Shown here in pieces: positions 51,760 to 61,021 of a stretch of 64,000 nt of DNA. The notes under the pieces were generated by a model that searched no databases, had not been told where the DNA came from, and saw only the letters and a list, made by a program, of their open reading frames with translations. The position numbers and the translations under genes were made by a program. Source of the stretch: DT-111 sp965263225 (GTDB taxonomy: Bacteria > Bacteroidota > Bacteroidia > Chitinophagales > Saprospiraceae); NCBI GenBank assembly GCA_965263225.1, contig CBDHHG010000046.1:310001-374000 (forward strand), written 5' to 3'. Every line of letters starts with the position of its first letter. The stretch's first letter is position 1.

Positions 51760-52524
51760 TTACTTGAAAGCGACCGCATAAATGATACCAATCACCATCC
51801 CCAATAAGCCCATGAACACCATCATTAGGACAAAGCCAAGGATAATGGCAAATAATGACCGTATAAAGGCGGGCACTGCAGACATCTCGAATGTCTTTCG
51901 GTAGGCATAAGCAAAGTATAAGGTGGACAGTAGAATACTAAGTGGAAAGCCCCAGCCAATGTATTGGGGAACGAAATAAAACACTAGCAGTGGGATCAAT
52001 CCCAAAACTGCTGTTTGGCCATAGATGTAAGTGGTACCGATTAAGTGTTCGGCAAAATTCCATTTCTGCTTGCGGAACATCCACTTAAAGCCCAAGGCAA
52101 TGAAGGGAAGAATAAATAGAGGAATGATGTTCAGAAACTTCTTAGTATACTCCATAATGATCAGCTGCTGTTGCAGCTGTTCCTCTGTCATATTAGGATT
52201 CAAGGTTTCTCTGATTTCAGCTTGCTGTAAATCAAAGATTCCAAGACTCAGCTGGAGTAGGGCAGATACCGCAATAATGATGAAATAGTATCGGAAGGGG
52301 TTGTAGTATCTACGGGTTGCTCCCGAAAGGTAGGAATCTATCACTGTAGCCGGTCGAACAAAGAGTTCTCTCATGGTGTACCAAAAACCACTGTCGACAT
52401 TAGTAATCATACTAATTAGATCCCTTATTATGAGTCGTAAGGTAAAGCGCTCGGTAATTGTTCTTTGGCCACATTGATGGCAGTATTCTCCCATCAGCGG
52501 CGCGCCACAGTTTTTGCAGTCCAT
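51760..52524 (-). CDS. DUF3667-type membrane protein with zinc ribbon
   Basis: 254 residues. The N terminus is a small zinc ribbon, MDCKNCGAPLMGEYCHQCGQRTI (CxxC...CxxC), followed by a conserved linker (RFTLRLIIRDLISMITNVDSGFWYTMRELFVRPATVIDSYLSG) and RRYYNPFRYYFIIIAVSALL, hallmark of DUF3667. Four or five hydrophobic segments fill the rest, so it is an inner-membrane protein with a cytoplasmic zinc ribbon. Function of the family is unknown. Confidence 0.85.
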   Translation of the reverse strand: MDCKNCGAPLMGEYCHQCGQRTITERFTLRLIIRDLISMITNVDSGFWYTMRELFVRPATVIDSYLSGATRRYYNPFRYYFIIIAVSALLQLSLGIFDLQQAEIRETLNPNMTEEQLQQQLIIMEYTKKFLNIIPLFILPFIALGFKWMFRKQKWNFAEHLIGTTYIYGQTAVLGLIPLLVFYFVPQYIGWGFPLSILLSTLYFAYAYRKTFEMSAVPAFIRSLFAIILGFVLMMVFMGLLGMVIGIIYAVAFK

Positions 52525-52594
52525 GTTTTTTCAACTAGTCCGCATGGAAATTACGACCTTTGCGCGATAGTCACAAATCCATGATCAAACGCTT

Positions 52595-53140
52595 ATGCTG
52601 AAAGTGGCCCTTACCGGACCGGAATCTAGTGGTAAAACTACCTTGACGCTAGCTTTAGCCAAGCATTTTGACGTTCCTCATCTGCTTGAGTATTCCAGAA
52701 CTTTTCTTGATGAATTGGACCGACCGTACGTTGAGCAAGACCTAGTACCGATAGCAAGAGGGCAATTGGCTCAAGAAAAAAAAGTGGAACAAGGAGATGC
52801 GCCCCTTTATTTTTGTGACACATCCTTGCTGGTTATGCGCGTCTGGGGCTTATACAAGTTTGCACGATCTGATGACCGAATTAAAGAAATGCTTTTAGCT
52901 CATCCCGCTGACCTCTATCTATTATGCCGGCCAGATATAGCTTGGGCCCCTGATCCGCTCCGAGAACATGCTTCCATTGAGGATCGAGAGGCCCTTTTCA
53001 GACTATATAAGCAAAACCTAGATGAGTTCCAGTTGCCGTACGGGATTGTGGAGGGAAAGGGCCAGGCTCGCCTTGATTCGGCCCTGGGCCATGTGCAAGA
53101 GCATTTTCCCCATTTGACCTTCCTTTTGCGGAAAGCCTAA
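52595..53140 (+). CDS. NadR-like ATPase/kinase (ribosylnicotinamide kinase-type domain)
   Basis: 181 residues. Walker A GPESSGKTTLTLALAKHF at the N terminus, then EYSRTFLDEL, a lid region, and LYFCDTSLLVMRVW, in the order of the C-terminal kinase domain of NadR (AAA_28). It lacks the adenylyltransferase domain of full NadR, so it probably phosphorylates nicotinamide riboside or a related nucleoside. LLCRPDIAWAPDPLREHASIEDREALFRLYKQNL is a conserved-looking closing segment. It converges with queA, the stops overlapping by 4 bases. Confidence 0.85.
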   Translation: MLKVALTGPESSGKTTLTLALAKHFDVPHLLEYSRTFLDELDRPYVEQDLVPIARGQLAQEKKVEQGDAPLYFCDTSLLVMRVWGLYKFARSDDRIKEMLLAHPADLYLLCRPDIAWAPDPLREHASIEDREALFRLYKQNLDEFQLPYGIVEGKGQARLDSALGHVQEHFPHLTFLLRKA

Positions 53141-54231
53141 GGTAAAATCAAATGCACATCTCCAAATTCATGCCAGTAGTACTGCTGTTCCAATGCGGCT
53201 CTATAGCTAATATCCAAATGTGCCGCACCCGTCAAGGTTTCCAGCATGAGTAAATGGGAGGCTTTTGGCTCGTGGAAGCCGGTCAACAATCCATCCACTA
53301 CCGCTAAACCTCTTTCTGGAGTGATAAAGACGTCGGTCCATCCTTCTCGGGCTAGCAGCTGTCCTTCCTCATTCGTGGCCGATTCGATGGCTCGAATGGC
53401 GGTGGTGCCGATGGCAATGATCCTTCTCCCTTGCCCCTTAGCCCAATTGACGAGATCAGCGGTGGATTGCGATACACGAAAATATTCCTCATACGGACGT
53501 TCATCCACTTCCAAGCTAGCTACTCCGGTGTGTAGTAAAATGGGGGCGATCTGTATCCCCTTGGTGACCAGTCGGGTGATTAGCTCATGGGTAAAAGGCC
53601 GGCCTGCTGATGGCATTTCAGCACTGCCCATTTCCTGAGCAAAAATGGTTTGGTAGTAAGATTGCGGATAGCTCTCTTTGATGTATTGATAGCGAATGGG
53701 TTGTCCATATAGGTCTAAGTATTCCTCAAGGGGGACAGGCAGTTGTATCTGTGCATGCCACAATTGCAGATGTTGGTTTCCTTTGCGTTCGTAATAGGAG
53801 TTGGTAAGTTTCAGGCTTCCTCCATTTTTGAAAGCAATCACTTCTCCCGGTCTGGAGCCAGTATAACGGCGCGTACTTCCCGCTTTCATCTCTCGGATCT
53901 CTATCACCCACCTATCAGAACTAAGCTTGGTAGAGAAATGAATACGTACTTTCTTACCGTCCTCCAGAAAGCCTTCTAAAGCGGCCTTCAAGGTTCCACT
54001 GGTATTTACGATCAAGACATCCCCTGCCTGCATAAACTGATCTATCTTGTAAAATTCAGTGTGAAAGACCTGATCACTATTGTAATGTGAGACCATCAAT
54101 CTCACCTCATCTCGTCGAAGACCTCTCTCCTCCGTGGGTTTGGCACATTCTAGTTGATAGGGAAGATCAAAGGCGTAAGCTTTGTTTTTTTGCCATAGGG
54201 ATTGATCTGGATGTAATGATACGATTGACAT
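53137..54231 (-). CDS. queA: QueA, S-adenosylmethionine:tRNA ribosyltransferase-isomerase
   Basis: 364 residues, normal length. It transfers and isomerises ribose from SAM onto 7-aminomethyl-7-deazaguanine in tRNA, making epoxyqueuosine. Family features: FDLPYQLECAKPTEERGLRRDEVRLMV opening, ADVLIVNTSGTLKAAL-type segment (GDVLIVNTSGTLKAA), LPVPLEEYLDLYGQPIRYQYIKESYPQSYYQTIFAQEMGSAEMPSAGRPFT, and RIIAIGTTAIRAIES with FITPERGLAVVDGLLTGFHEPKASHL. No other queuosine genes are nearby. Confidence 0.93.
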   Translation of the reverse strand: MSIVSLHPDQSLWQKNKAYAFDLPYQLECAKPTEERGLRRDEVRLMVSHYNSDQVFHTEFYKIDQFMQAGDVLIVNTSGTLKAALEGFLEDGKKVRIHFSTKLSSDRWVIEIREMKAGSTRRYTGSRPGEVIAFKNGGSLKLTNSYYERKGNQHLQLWHAQIQLPVPLEEYLDLYGQPIRYQYIKESYPQSYYQTIFAQEMGSAEMPSAGRPFTHELITRLVTKGIQIAPILLHTGVASLEVDERPYEEYFRVSQSTADLVNWAKGQGRRIIAIGTTAIRAIESATNEEGQLLAREGWTDVFITPERGLAVVDGLLTGFHEPKASHLLMLETLTGAAHLDISYRAALEQQYYWHEFGDVHLILP

Positions 54232-54450
54232 GAGACGTGGTTTTAATGAAGAATGAATAATGGATAATGAAGAATGGGCCGCGTGAGCTTGTTGGTGGAA
54301 AATCTATCTGACTAGCTAGACAGACACCAACAAGCTGCTGTTTTTGAAAGCTGTTGTTGGTTCCCCTCTGCCGTTGTGGGTCTTTTCCCGGCCGTTGTGG
54401 GTCTTTTCGATCCACAACACATATCCCAGCCAACCAACAACACCTCCCGC
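54232..54450. repeat. Intergenic with short tandem repeats
   Basis: Two 18-base copies of GCCGTTGTGGGTCTTTTC (54370-54387 and 54391-54408, period 21) followed by GATCCACAAC, so the second copy can form a GTTGTGG/CCACAAC stem (54394-54418). Near 54247-54275 is an AATGAAGAATG-type run. Both look like intergenic repeat debris. Confidence 0.6.
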
Positions 54451-55185
54451 CTACTTCAGCAAAGCCTGCGCCTCTGCTACCTTCATGACCTCCAGCTGCC
54501 CCAGGGTGTAGCGGCCACTTCGCCAAGGATGTTGAACTAGGCGTAGGAGGGCAGGGACGGCCTGTTCGGCTGGTAAGGGCAGATCGCTCAGGTCTTGCTC
54601 GGGGAAGGCTTCCTGGTGCATTTGGGTGCGCATATCACCGGGATCTAGAGCGTAAACTTTCCAGTCGGGGTTTTCCTCGGCGAGGATGGCAGTCAATTGA
54701 TCCAGGGCGGCCTTACTGGCGCCATAGCCTCCCCAGCCGGCATAGGCCTGGACGGCGGCATCACTGCTGATGTTGATGATTTGCGCCTTGGAACTCAGGA
54801 AGGGGCGAACCTTCTGCAGGAGGGAAAGGGGAGCTATGACGTTGGTATGGAAGATGTGATGGATGCTTTCGATCGTATAATCTAAAAGGTGCGGTTGTGG
54901 AGAGGCACCTAATGTACTGGCATTATTGACCACTAATTCCAGAGGCGGCAATTGCTGTAGACGTTCAGGGAATTGGATCAAGTGGATCTCGTCCATCACA
55001 TCTCCAGAAATTGCTTCAACGGTAGTATATTGCTGTAGCGCTCGTTGTGCGGCTAAGAGCTTTTGGGCATTCCTACCGTTGATGAGCAGCTGCCAACCTT
55101 TCTGGGCAAGGGCTTCAGCCAGTGCAAAACCTAAGCCTCGGGAGGCGCCTGTAATCAATGCCGTTCTTTGCTTTGTAGTATGCAT
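54451..55185 (-). CDS. Short-chain dehydrogenase/reductase
   Basis: 244 residues, classical SDR size. Cofactor motif TGASRGLGFALAEALAQ (TGxxxGxG), NNAS in LELVVNNASTLGASPQP, Ser in IINISSDAAVQAYAGWGGYGASKAALDQL with the catalytic YxxxK (YGASK). NADPH is suggested by Arg after the first strand (INGRNAQKL). Substrate not readable. Upstream lies a divergent gap of about 110 bases to the response regulator. Confidence 0.93.
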   Translation of the reverse strand: MHTTKQRTALITGASRGLGFALAEALAQKGWQLLINGRNAQKLLAAQRALQQYTTVEAISGDVMDEIHLIQFPERLQQLPPLELVVNNASTLGASPQPHLLDYTIESIHHIFHTNVIAPLSLLQKVRPFLSSKAQIINISSDAAVQAYAGWGGYGASKAALDQLTAILAEENPDWKVYALDPGDMRTQMHQEAFPEQDLSDLPLPAEQAVPALLRLVQHPWRSGRYTLGQLEVMKVAEAQALLK

Positions 55186-55294
55186 AATTCTTTGTTTTTA
55201 AGATTCACTACAAAGCTGCGGGAAATAGAAACGGCGGACATCTGGCAGAAGGCTAGTTTTGAAGGTGCCAGTAGGACAGGGGAGAACCTGTACT

Positions 55295-55927
55295 TTAGGA
55301 CAGGTCAATCAAGCCACGTTTTATACCCGTTTGTACGGCTTCCGTTCGATTTTGTGCATTAAGCTTGCTGAGGATGGCACTGACGTGGAACTTGACAGTA
55401 CGTTCAGAGATGAAAAGGGCCGTGGCAATTTCACTGTTTTTGGATCCCTTGGATAGGGCTTTCAAAACTTCCAGTTCGCGGGGAGTCAGGGGCGTGATTT
55501 CTTGGCTGATGTGTTGAAAAAGCTTATCTGCAACGGCGGGCTGTAGGAGAGAGCCTCCCGCATGTACAATTCTAACAGCATCAAAGATTTCCTTTCTGCT
55601 GGCACCTTTTAATAAATAACCTTTAGCTCCGGCCTTGATTGCGCCCATGATCCTTTCATCCGTATCAAATATGGTGAAGATGATCACTTTGGTGGAACTG
55701 CCATTGGATTGTAGCGCTTCTATCAACTGAACGCCATCCATCTCTGGCATGGCGAGATCCAAGAAGAGAATATCTGGCGATTTTTCCAACAATTGTGGCA
55801 GGGCTTCAGCCCCATTGGAGGCTTCTCCCACGATGGTGAATTCATCTTGAGTTTCTAATACGGCAATTAAGCCTTCCCGAACTACCGGATGATCATCCAC
55901 TACAAATATTTGGATCGGCTGTTCCAT
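55295..55927 (-). CDS. NarL/LuxR-type response regulator
   Basis: 210 residues. Receiver domain at ~6-122 with acidic pocket Asp11-Asp12, phosphoacceptor Asp57 (DILFLDLAMPEMDG) and the Lys in GAKGYLLKGAS. The LuxR-type HTH is at ~143-205: TPLTPRELEVLKALSKGSKNSEIATALFISERTVKFHVSAILSKLNAQNRTEAV. It is the DNA-binding output of the two-component pair with the histidine kinase encoded 25 bases upstream in the same operon. Target genes unknown. Confidence 0.95.
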   Translation of the reverse strand: MEQPIQIFVVDDHPVVREGLIAVLETQDEFTIVGEASNGAEALPQLLEKSPDILFLDLAMPEMDGVQLIEALQSNGSSTKVIIFTIFDTDERIMGAIKAGAKGYLLKGASRKEIFDAVRIVHAGGSLLQPAVADKLFQHISQEITPLTPRELEVLKALSKGSKNSEIATALFISERTVKFHVSAILSKLNAQNRTEAVQTGIKRGLIDLS

Positions 55928-55952
55928 CTAATCAATTATCCGCGAGATTTAT

Positions 55953-57098
55953 CTAAGAATTTCTATTAAGGGGTACCCGAACTTCCAGCCGCGTACCGGA
56001 ATCGGGTGTACTTTGTAAATTCATGCTCCCCTTCAGTAAATGTACCCTTTCTCGAATGCCAACCAAACCAAAACCTGTTGACTTTCCTTCTACTTCAAAA
56101 CCACGACCCGCATCAGCTACCACCAGTATCACTTGATCTGCTTCGTATTGTAAGTGCAATTGAAAAGCGCGGCATTCCGCATGTTTACGGATATTGGTAA
56201 GGGCTTCTTGGACAATGCGATAGAGCCCTAATTCAGCCCGTTGCTCCAAGGGTTGATGGGTACCTTGTACCTCAAGTTTTCCTTCTAGATCTTCTGCCAT
56301 TTCCTCCACCAAGGAGCGCAGCGCTTCCACTAGGTTATGCCCATGCAGCGGGGTGGCCCGAAGTTCAAGCACAGATCGGCGAGCTTCTTCCAAGTTTTGC
56401 CTCGTGAATTCAATGGTTTGTGTTAGCCATTCGTTGGCTTTATCGGATCGTCCATTTTCGAGAAAAGCTTGGGTCGTTTCCAGCTTGAGGGCAATACCAC
56501 TTAATCCTTGCGCGAGCGTATCGTGGATTTCTCGCGCCAAGCGGTTACGCTCCTCAATCACTCCAAGTTGCTGACTCCTTTCAAATAAGCGTGCCCGTTC
56601 AATGGCGATGCTAAGCATATCTCCGATGGTGTGCAGCATTTGCAGCTGCCCTTCGGATAGTTGCTGAGAATGTTCACTAAGCACATTCATAATCCCAATT
56701 TTTCCCTCATTACTTACCAGCGGAACGCTAGCATGATAGCGTAGCCCATCTGTCCCTTGCTGTAAATCCTTCAAGCGAGTGCAGGTGATTTCGCTAATGT
56801 TGGCCGTACCGGATAGCTTATCATTAATGTACTTATCGAGGCAGTAGCAGGTACCGGTTAGTAAATCGGTTCGCTGTTCAAAGATGGGGGGGAGATTGTA
56901 GGAGGCAGCAATATAGGAAGAACCATCCTCCGGATCGACTAGCCAGATCCAGCCAGTTTTCAATTGCAGGAGGTGTACCGCCTGTCGCAGGGCAGTAGCC
57001 AGAGCCTTCTCTAAGGTGAGGGCGCGATTGAGGTCCTGAGCAATAGCGTTGAGTATAGAAAGCTCTTGATTTCTTGCCTGCAGTTGATGGAGATTCAT
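55953..57098 (-). CDS. GAF-domain sensor histidine kinase (HisKA_3)
   Basis: 381 residues, no membrane segments, so a cytoplasmic sensor. GAF domain covers ~15-168 (LEKALATALRQAVHLLQLKTGWIWLVDPEDGSSYIAAS...) and includes two Cys (TGTCYCLDKY) that could bind a cofactor or sense redox (speculation). HisKA_3 dimerisation with phospho-His192 in NRLAREIHDTLAQGLSGIALKLE. ATPase domain C-terminal with ELGLYRIVQEALTNIRKHAE, and GRGFEVEGKSTGFGLVGIRERVHLLKG. Phosphorylates the adjacent NarL-type regulator. Confidence 0.94.
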   Translation of the reverse strand: MNLHQLQARNQELSILNAIAQDLNRALTLEKALATALRQAVHLLQLKTGWIWLVDPEDGSSYIAASYNLPPIFEQRTDLLTGTCYCLDKYINDKLSGTANISEITCTRLKDLQQGTDGLRYHASVPLVSNEGKIGIMNVLSEHSQQLSEGQLQMLHTIGDMLSIAIERARLFERSQQLGVIEERNRLAREIHDTLAQGLSGIALKLETTQAFLENGRSDKANEWLTQTIEFTRQNLEEARRSVLELRATPLHGHNLVEALRSLVEEMAEDLEGKLEVQGTHQPLEQRAELGLYRIVQEALTNIRKHAECRAFQLHLQYEADQVILVVADAGRGFEVEGKSTGFGLVGIRERVHLLKGSMNLQSTPDSGTRLEVRVPLNRNS

Positions 57099-57159
57099 GC
57101 CTCAATTTAAAGATCTTGTGTAAAATGTGCAAAAGCCTGACTTTGCCCTGACATAGCCC

Positions 57160-57191
57160 TTGAGGCTATAATGATTATTTTTTTACCTTTG
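57160..57191 (+). promoter_or_regulatory. Promoter of the TPP-riboswitch/TonB receptor transcript
   Basis: TTG 57160-57162, 21-base spacer, TACCTTTG 57184-57191. A perfect -7 box immediately before the riboswitch, so the aptamer would begin about 10-15 bases into the transcript. Confidence 0.75.
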
Positions 57192-57200
57192 CGGCATCTC

Positions 57201-57285
57201 AATCGGGGTGCCTTACTTATCAGGCTGAGATCATACCCATTGAACCTGCCCGGGTAATTCCGGGAAGGGAGCGACAGAATTAATC
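57201..57285 (+). promoter_or_regulatory. TPP riboswitch (THI element)
   Basis: The conserved aptamer core is read directly: GGGGTGCC, then CAGGCTGAGATCATACCC (57231-57238 is the GCTGAGA arm region), then TTGAACCTGCCCGGGTAAT and CCGGGAAGGGA. These match the thi-box order GGGGUGC - GGCUGAGA - ACCC - GAACCUG - GGUAAU - CCGG - GGGA. It senses thiamine pyrophosphate and would switch off the downstream receptor when TPP is plentiful. Confidence 0.95.
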
Positions 57286-57473
57286 TTCAATGGTTATCGC
57301 TCGAGAACATAAGTGGCTGGACTGCTGATGCCTGTTTTTATCCTACAAAAGGAGCTGAACAACATCAGTATGCAAAGACCTATGCCAAATTTAGCGCGCT
57401 TGCACTGCTAGCCAGTGGAAGGAATTTATTTTGCCTATGGTCTCACGACTTTAACTTGAGCGGAGAAAGAAAC

Positions 57474-57512
57474 GACTGTCCAAACCCCACGGATAGTCAT
57501 TCTTTTATTTTT
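57474..57512 (+). terminator. Riboswitch expression-platform terminator
   Basis: GACTGTCC (57474-57481) pairs with GGATAGTC (57491-57498; one G-U), directly followed by ATTCTTTTATTTTT. This intrinsic terminator ends just before the start codon at 57526, so the TPP switch probably acts by premature termination or by hiding the ribosome site. Confidence 0.7.
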
Positions 57513-57525
57513 AATCACTTTTTGT

Positions 57526-59952
57526 ATGCGTTTTTTCACATTTGTTTTACTGATGACATTGAGCGTCAATTTATTGGGGCAGAGTCAAATAGAAGGAGTG
57601 CTAACCGACGAGCAAGGCCAACCTATTGTTGGTGCGAATGTAGTTTTGCAAGAAAGCCAACAAGGAGCGGCTACAAATCAGGATGGCCGCTATGCCATTC
57701 AGAACGTTAAAGCTGGTATTTACACCCTTACAGCTACCTACGTAGGCTATGAGGAAGTTAGTATGAAACTTACCGTAGCAGAAGGGAACGATAGGGTACC
57801 ACAAGACCTGCAATTATCTCAGCGAATCTTTAACCTAGGAGGACTGACGGTAACAGCAACTAGAGCAGGAGAGAAGACTCCTATGACTTACACCAATGTG
57901 GACAAAGAGGAATTGGAGGAAAGAAATTTGGGACAGGATGTACCTTACATTCTCCGTTGGACACCTTCCACCGTAGTCACCTCTGATGCCGGAACGGGTA
58001 TCGGCTATACTGGAATTCGCATTCGGGGCTCCGATCCTACCCGAATCAATGTAACTATTAATGGTATTCCCCTGAATGATGCCGAATCTCAGGGGGTATT
58101 TTGGGTAAACATGCCCGATTTCATCAGTTCAACGAACGATGTACAAATTCAACGGGGGGTAGGGACCTCTACGAATGGACCGGGAGCGTTTGGAGCTACG
58201 ATCAATCTCAATACGGCAAAGTTGCAAAAAGAGGCCTATGGTAATGTAAACCTCTCTTCAGGGTCCTTCAATACCTTCAGAAGAAATGTGACCTTTGGTT
58301 CAGGCCTGCTCAACGGCAAGTTTACTCTAGACGGCCGCTTATCAAAGATCACTTCGGATGGCTATATCGATCGAGGCTCAGCCGATCTAAGTTCTTACTT
58401 CCTGTCAGGGGCATACATGGGAAAGAAAAGTTCATTGCGATTCAATCTTTTCTCTGGTCACGAAATTACCTATCAAGCCTGGAACGGTGTTCCGGCTAAC
58501 CTCTTGGACGATCCTGAGACTAGAACCTTTAATTCCGCTGGTACAGCTCGGGAGGGGGAACCTTATGAAAATGAAGTAGATAATTACCGCCAAACGCATT
58601 ATCAATTATTATACGATCAGCAGTTGGAAAACAATTGGCAGTTGAGTCTGGCTTTGCACTATACTGAGGGGATGGGGTTCTTTGAAAATTACGAAGGAGA
58701 TGCCAACATGGCTTCTTTTAATCTGGCTCCAGTGACGATTGGAGGCGAGACGATCACTGAATCTGATCTGATCCAAAGACGTTGGTTAGACAATGATTTC
58801 TATGGAGGGATTTTCTCCTTGCAACACCAAACTGCAGATCAGAAGCTAACCAGTACTTTAGGAGGGGGCTATAACATTTACGAAGGAGCGCATTTTGGCG
58901 AAGTGATCTGGGCTAGGTATGCTTCGGAGAGTGAGTGGGGCGATCGTTACTATGAGAATGATGCAGAAAAACGGGATTTCAATATCTACGCAAAATGGAA
59001 CTACGAGTTGGTTAAGGGACTGAATGCTTACCTGGATCTACAGTATCGGATGGTGGATTATGAATTTTTAGGTTTCAATGACCAGCTACAGAATGTGACC
59101 CAGACGGCTTCTCTCAACTTCTTCAATCCTAAGGTGGGATTATGGTATCAACCCAACGAAGCCTCAGAAGTTTACCTTTCCTTTGCGGTAGCTAATCGAG
59201 AGCCAAATCGCAATGACTTTACAGGGAATCCGATTAGTACTGTTCCTCGATCAGAACGACTTTACAATACAGAATTTGGGTACAAGTGGCAAGGCAAGCG
59301 TGCTGCTTTTGGAGCTAATCTATACTACATGTCTTATGAGGATCAATTAGTGTTGAATGGACAAATCAATGATGTTGGAGAGTATATCCGCGTAAATGTG
59401 GATGATAGCTATCGATTGGGCGTAGAATTGATGGCGGGTGTAGCATTGGCACCGCAGTTGCGATTGGATGTGAATGCCACATTGAGTGAAAACCGAGTTC
59501 GACAATTTTCGGAATTTGTGGATCAATACGATGAAAACTTCACCTGGTTAGGACAACAGGAGATCTTGCGAGAAAACACCCCGCTAGCTTTTTCCCCAGG
59601 GGTAATCACAGGAGCCGACCTGAGTTGGGAGGCTATCGCCTTGGACCGTCAACAATTGACCTTCAACTTAATGGGTAAATATGTAGGGCGACAGTACATC
59701 GACAACAGTGGAGACGAAGCCAATACTTTGGACCCTTATTTCTTTACGGACTTGGGGGCTGTGTATACCCTCCAAACTAAAGGCTTGAAGGAAATAGCGG
59801 TACGTTTATTGGTTAGAAATCTGACCGATAACTTATACGAAACGAATGCTTGGTCTTATCGATATCAATTTGGCAACTCGACCTTGGTGGATCAAGGATT
59901 CTATCCGCAGGCGGGTATAAACTACTTGTTAGGTTTGACAGTAAGTTTCTAA
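57526..59952 (+). CDS. TonB-dependent receptor, probable thiamine (TPP-controlled) uptake
   Basis: 808 residues with a signal peptide (VNLLGQS). An N-terminal carboxypeptidase-regulatory-like beta domain (~20-98, IEGVLTDEQGQPIVGANVVLQESQQGAATNQDGRYAIQNVKAGIYTLTATYVGYE) precedes the plug (~118-225, GIRIRGSDPTRINVTINGIPLNDAESQGVFWVNMPDF) and a 22-strand-type barrel closing with QAGINYLLGLTVSF. It is an outer-membrane, proton-motive-force-driven importer. The TPP riboswitch upstream is known in Bacteroidota to govern such receptors, so thiamine or its phosphates is the likely cargo (inference from regulation). No inner-membrane thiamine genes are adjacent. Confidence 0.92.
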   Translation: MRFFTFVLLMTLSVNLLGQSQIEGVLTDEQGQPIVGANVVLQESQQGAATNQDGRYAIQNVKAGIYTLTATYVGYEEVSMKLTVAEGNDRVPQDLQLSQRIFNLGGLTVTATRAGEKTPMTYTNVDKEELEERNLGQDVPYILRWTPSTVVTSDAGTGIGYTGIRIRGSDPTRINVTINGIPLNDAESQGVFWVNMPDFISSTNDVQIQRGVGTSTNGPGAFGATINLNTAKLQKEAYGNVNLSSGSFNTFRRNVTFGSGLLNGKFTLDGRLSKITSDGYIDRGSADLSSYFLSGAYMGKKSSLRFNLFSGHEITYQAWNGVPANLLDDPETRTFNSAGTAREGEPYENEVDNYRQTHYQLLYDQQLENNWQLSLALHYTEGMGFFENYEGDANMASFNLAPVTIGGETITESDLIQRRWLDNDFYGGIFSLQHQTADQKLTSTLGGGYNIYEGAHFGEVIWARYASESEWGDRYYENDAEKRDFNIYAKWNYELVKGLNAYLDLQYRMVDYEFLGFNDQLQNVTQTASLNFFNPKVGLWYQPNEASEVYLSFAVANREPNRNDFTGNPISTVPRSERLYNTEFGYKWQGKRAAFGANLYYMSYEDQLVLNGQINDVGEYIRVNVDDSYRLGVELMAGVALAPQLRLDVNATLSENRVRQFSEFVDQYDENFTWLGQQEILRENTPLAFSPGVITGADLSWEAIALDRQQLTFNLMGKYVGRQYIDNSGDEANTLDPYFFTDLGAVYTLQTKGLKEIAVRLLVRNLTDNLYETNAWSYRYQFGNSTLVDQGFYPQAGINYLLGLTVSF

Positions 59953-60403
59953 ATTAAGCACCTTGTAGTTTGAAAGAATGCCAGGTCTGATGAATTGGCG
60001 GGTACGTGAGCAGATAGTGAGACAAATAGACTTAGTAATGGTTCTCTGAGAACAGTACGAAATATGCTGAATCGCTGAGACCTGGTTTTGCCACTGTAAA
60101 ATGCTAAGAAGAAAAGAATAGCACTAGCTGTAAGGGGGTAATGTGGCAGGTATAGATTTTTTTAGATCAGAGCAAAATAAAATTCCGTTCCTTAACTAAT
60201 CAGCACGAAGTGTAACTAGTAGAGGAGTTATTGAGCCAAGAATCGGATGATATTAAGGCGGATGAGGTCAATTTGCCCAACTGAAGCACATGCTCTATTG
60301 GACAAATTGATCTCAAAGTTTGTGTGTTCGGTCTGCACTGTATTAAGCAAAGATTTGGATATGTAATTCAACAAACTTTGTTAATACAGTGAATTGGTCT
60401 TGG
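59953..60403. repeat. Convergent intergenic region with two long imperfect hairpins
   Basis: GAGGTCAATTTGCCCAA (60265-60280) pairs with TTGGACAAATTGATCTC (60298-60313), one mismatch. Then CACTGTATTAAGCAAAG (60336-60352) pairs with CTTTGTTAATACAGTG (60376-60391), one bulged G. The two elements lie 22 bases apart. No gene is seen. They could be terminators for the two convergent genes or a small palindromic repeat. Confidence 0.65.
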
Positions 60404-61021
60404 TCAGAAATTATAAGTCAACCCAAAACGATAATCGAGCGGAGAGCTGATATCGTTACTAGGTGGATTCACATTATATAGAATCAAGGCTTCAAAACCC
60501 CAAGGACCACCACTACTGCTGGTGTAGCCTAGACCAATATTGATGGCTGAACGTTCACGCCGGTTTACATCTAATTCTCGCGTGACATTATTCCAGATAA
60601 TGGTATTAGGTTCGTTCACTAAATTCGCTTCTAGTTGCCCGAAGAAGGTTTCGACGGGTCGAAAACGTACAAAACCACCAACGGACCAGGAGTTGGTATT
60701 AAGTCTCTGTACAGCTCCACCAGTCGGATTTTGACTATAGCTGAAGTAAGTCAAGGAACCACGAGGTCCGATAGACAGGGCATCAAATATCTTATAGCCA
60801 ATCATGGGGGCTAAGCCAGCCTGAAAAGTACTTTGGAAAGAATTACCTTGGAAGCCGAGCGTAACATGACTTCCGTACCACAACCTATGTTGGAATCCAC
60901 CGCTTTCATCGAAATATTCATCCGTCGAGGAGCGTTTGCTGGAGCGTTGCCCATAGGCCTCCTGGCTTAAGGCAATAAGCAGTACACTACTCAGAAAAGC
61001 TAATAGCAAAACTTTTTTCAT
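60404..61021 (-). CDS. Outer-membrane beta-barrel protein, unknown
   Basis: 205 residues with a signal peptide (SQEAYGQRS). After a short Ser/Arg-rich stretch come about eight strands of alternating aromatic residues (HRLWYGSHVTLGFQGNSFQSTFQAGLAPMIGYKIF, SIGPRGSLTYFSYSQ, SAINIGLGYTSSSGGPWGFEALILYNV), ending YRFGLTYNF, the aromatic C terminus of outer-membrane barrels. Function unknown. A TATCTTTG element on the minus strand (61046-61039) is a likely -7 promoter box. Confidence 0.85.
   Translation of the reverse strand: MKKVLLLAFLSSVLLIALSQEAYGQRSSKRSSTDEYFDESGGFQHRLWYGSHVTLGFQGNSFQSTFQAGLAPMIGYKIFDALSIGPRGSLTYFSYSQNPTGGAVQRLNTNSWSVGGFVRFRPVETFFGQLEANLVNEPNTIIWNNVTRELDVNRRERSAINIGLGYTSSSGGPWGFEALILYNVNPPSNDISSPLDYRFGLTYNF

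Noticed and set aside
57474..57498. Hairpin as a simple terminator of an upstream gene
   Set aside because: The upstream genes lie on the other strand; the only transcript reaching it starts at the 57.2-kb promoter, so it belongs to the riboswitch.
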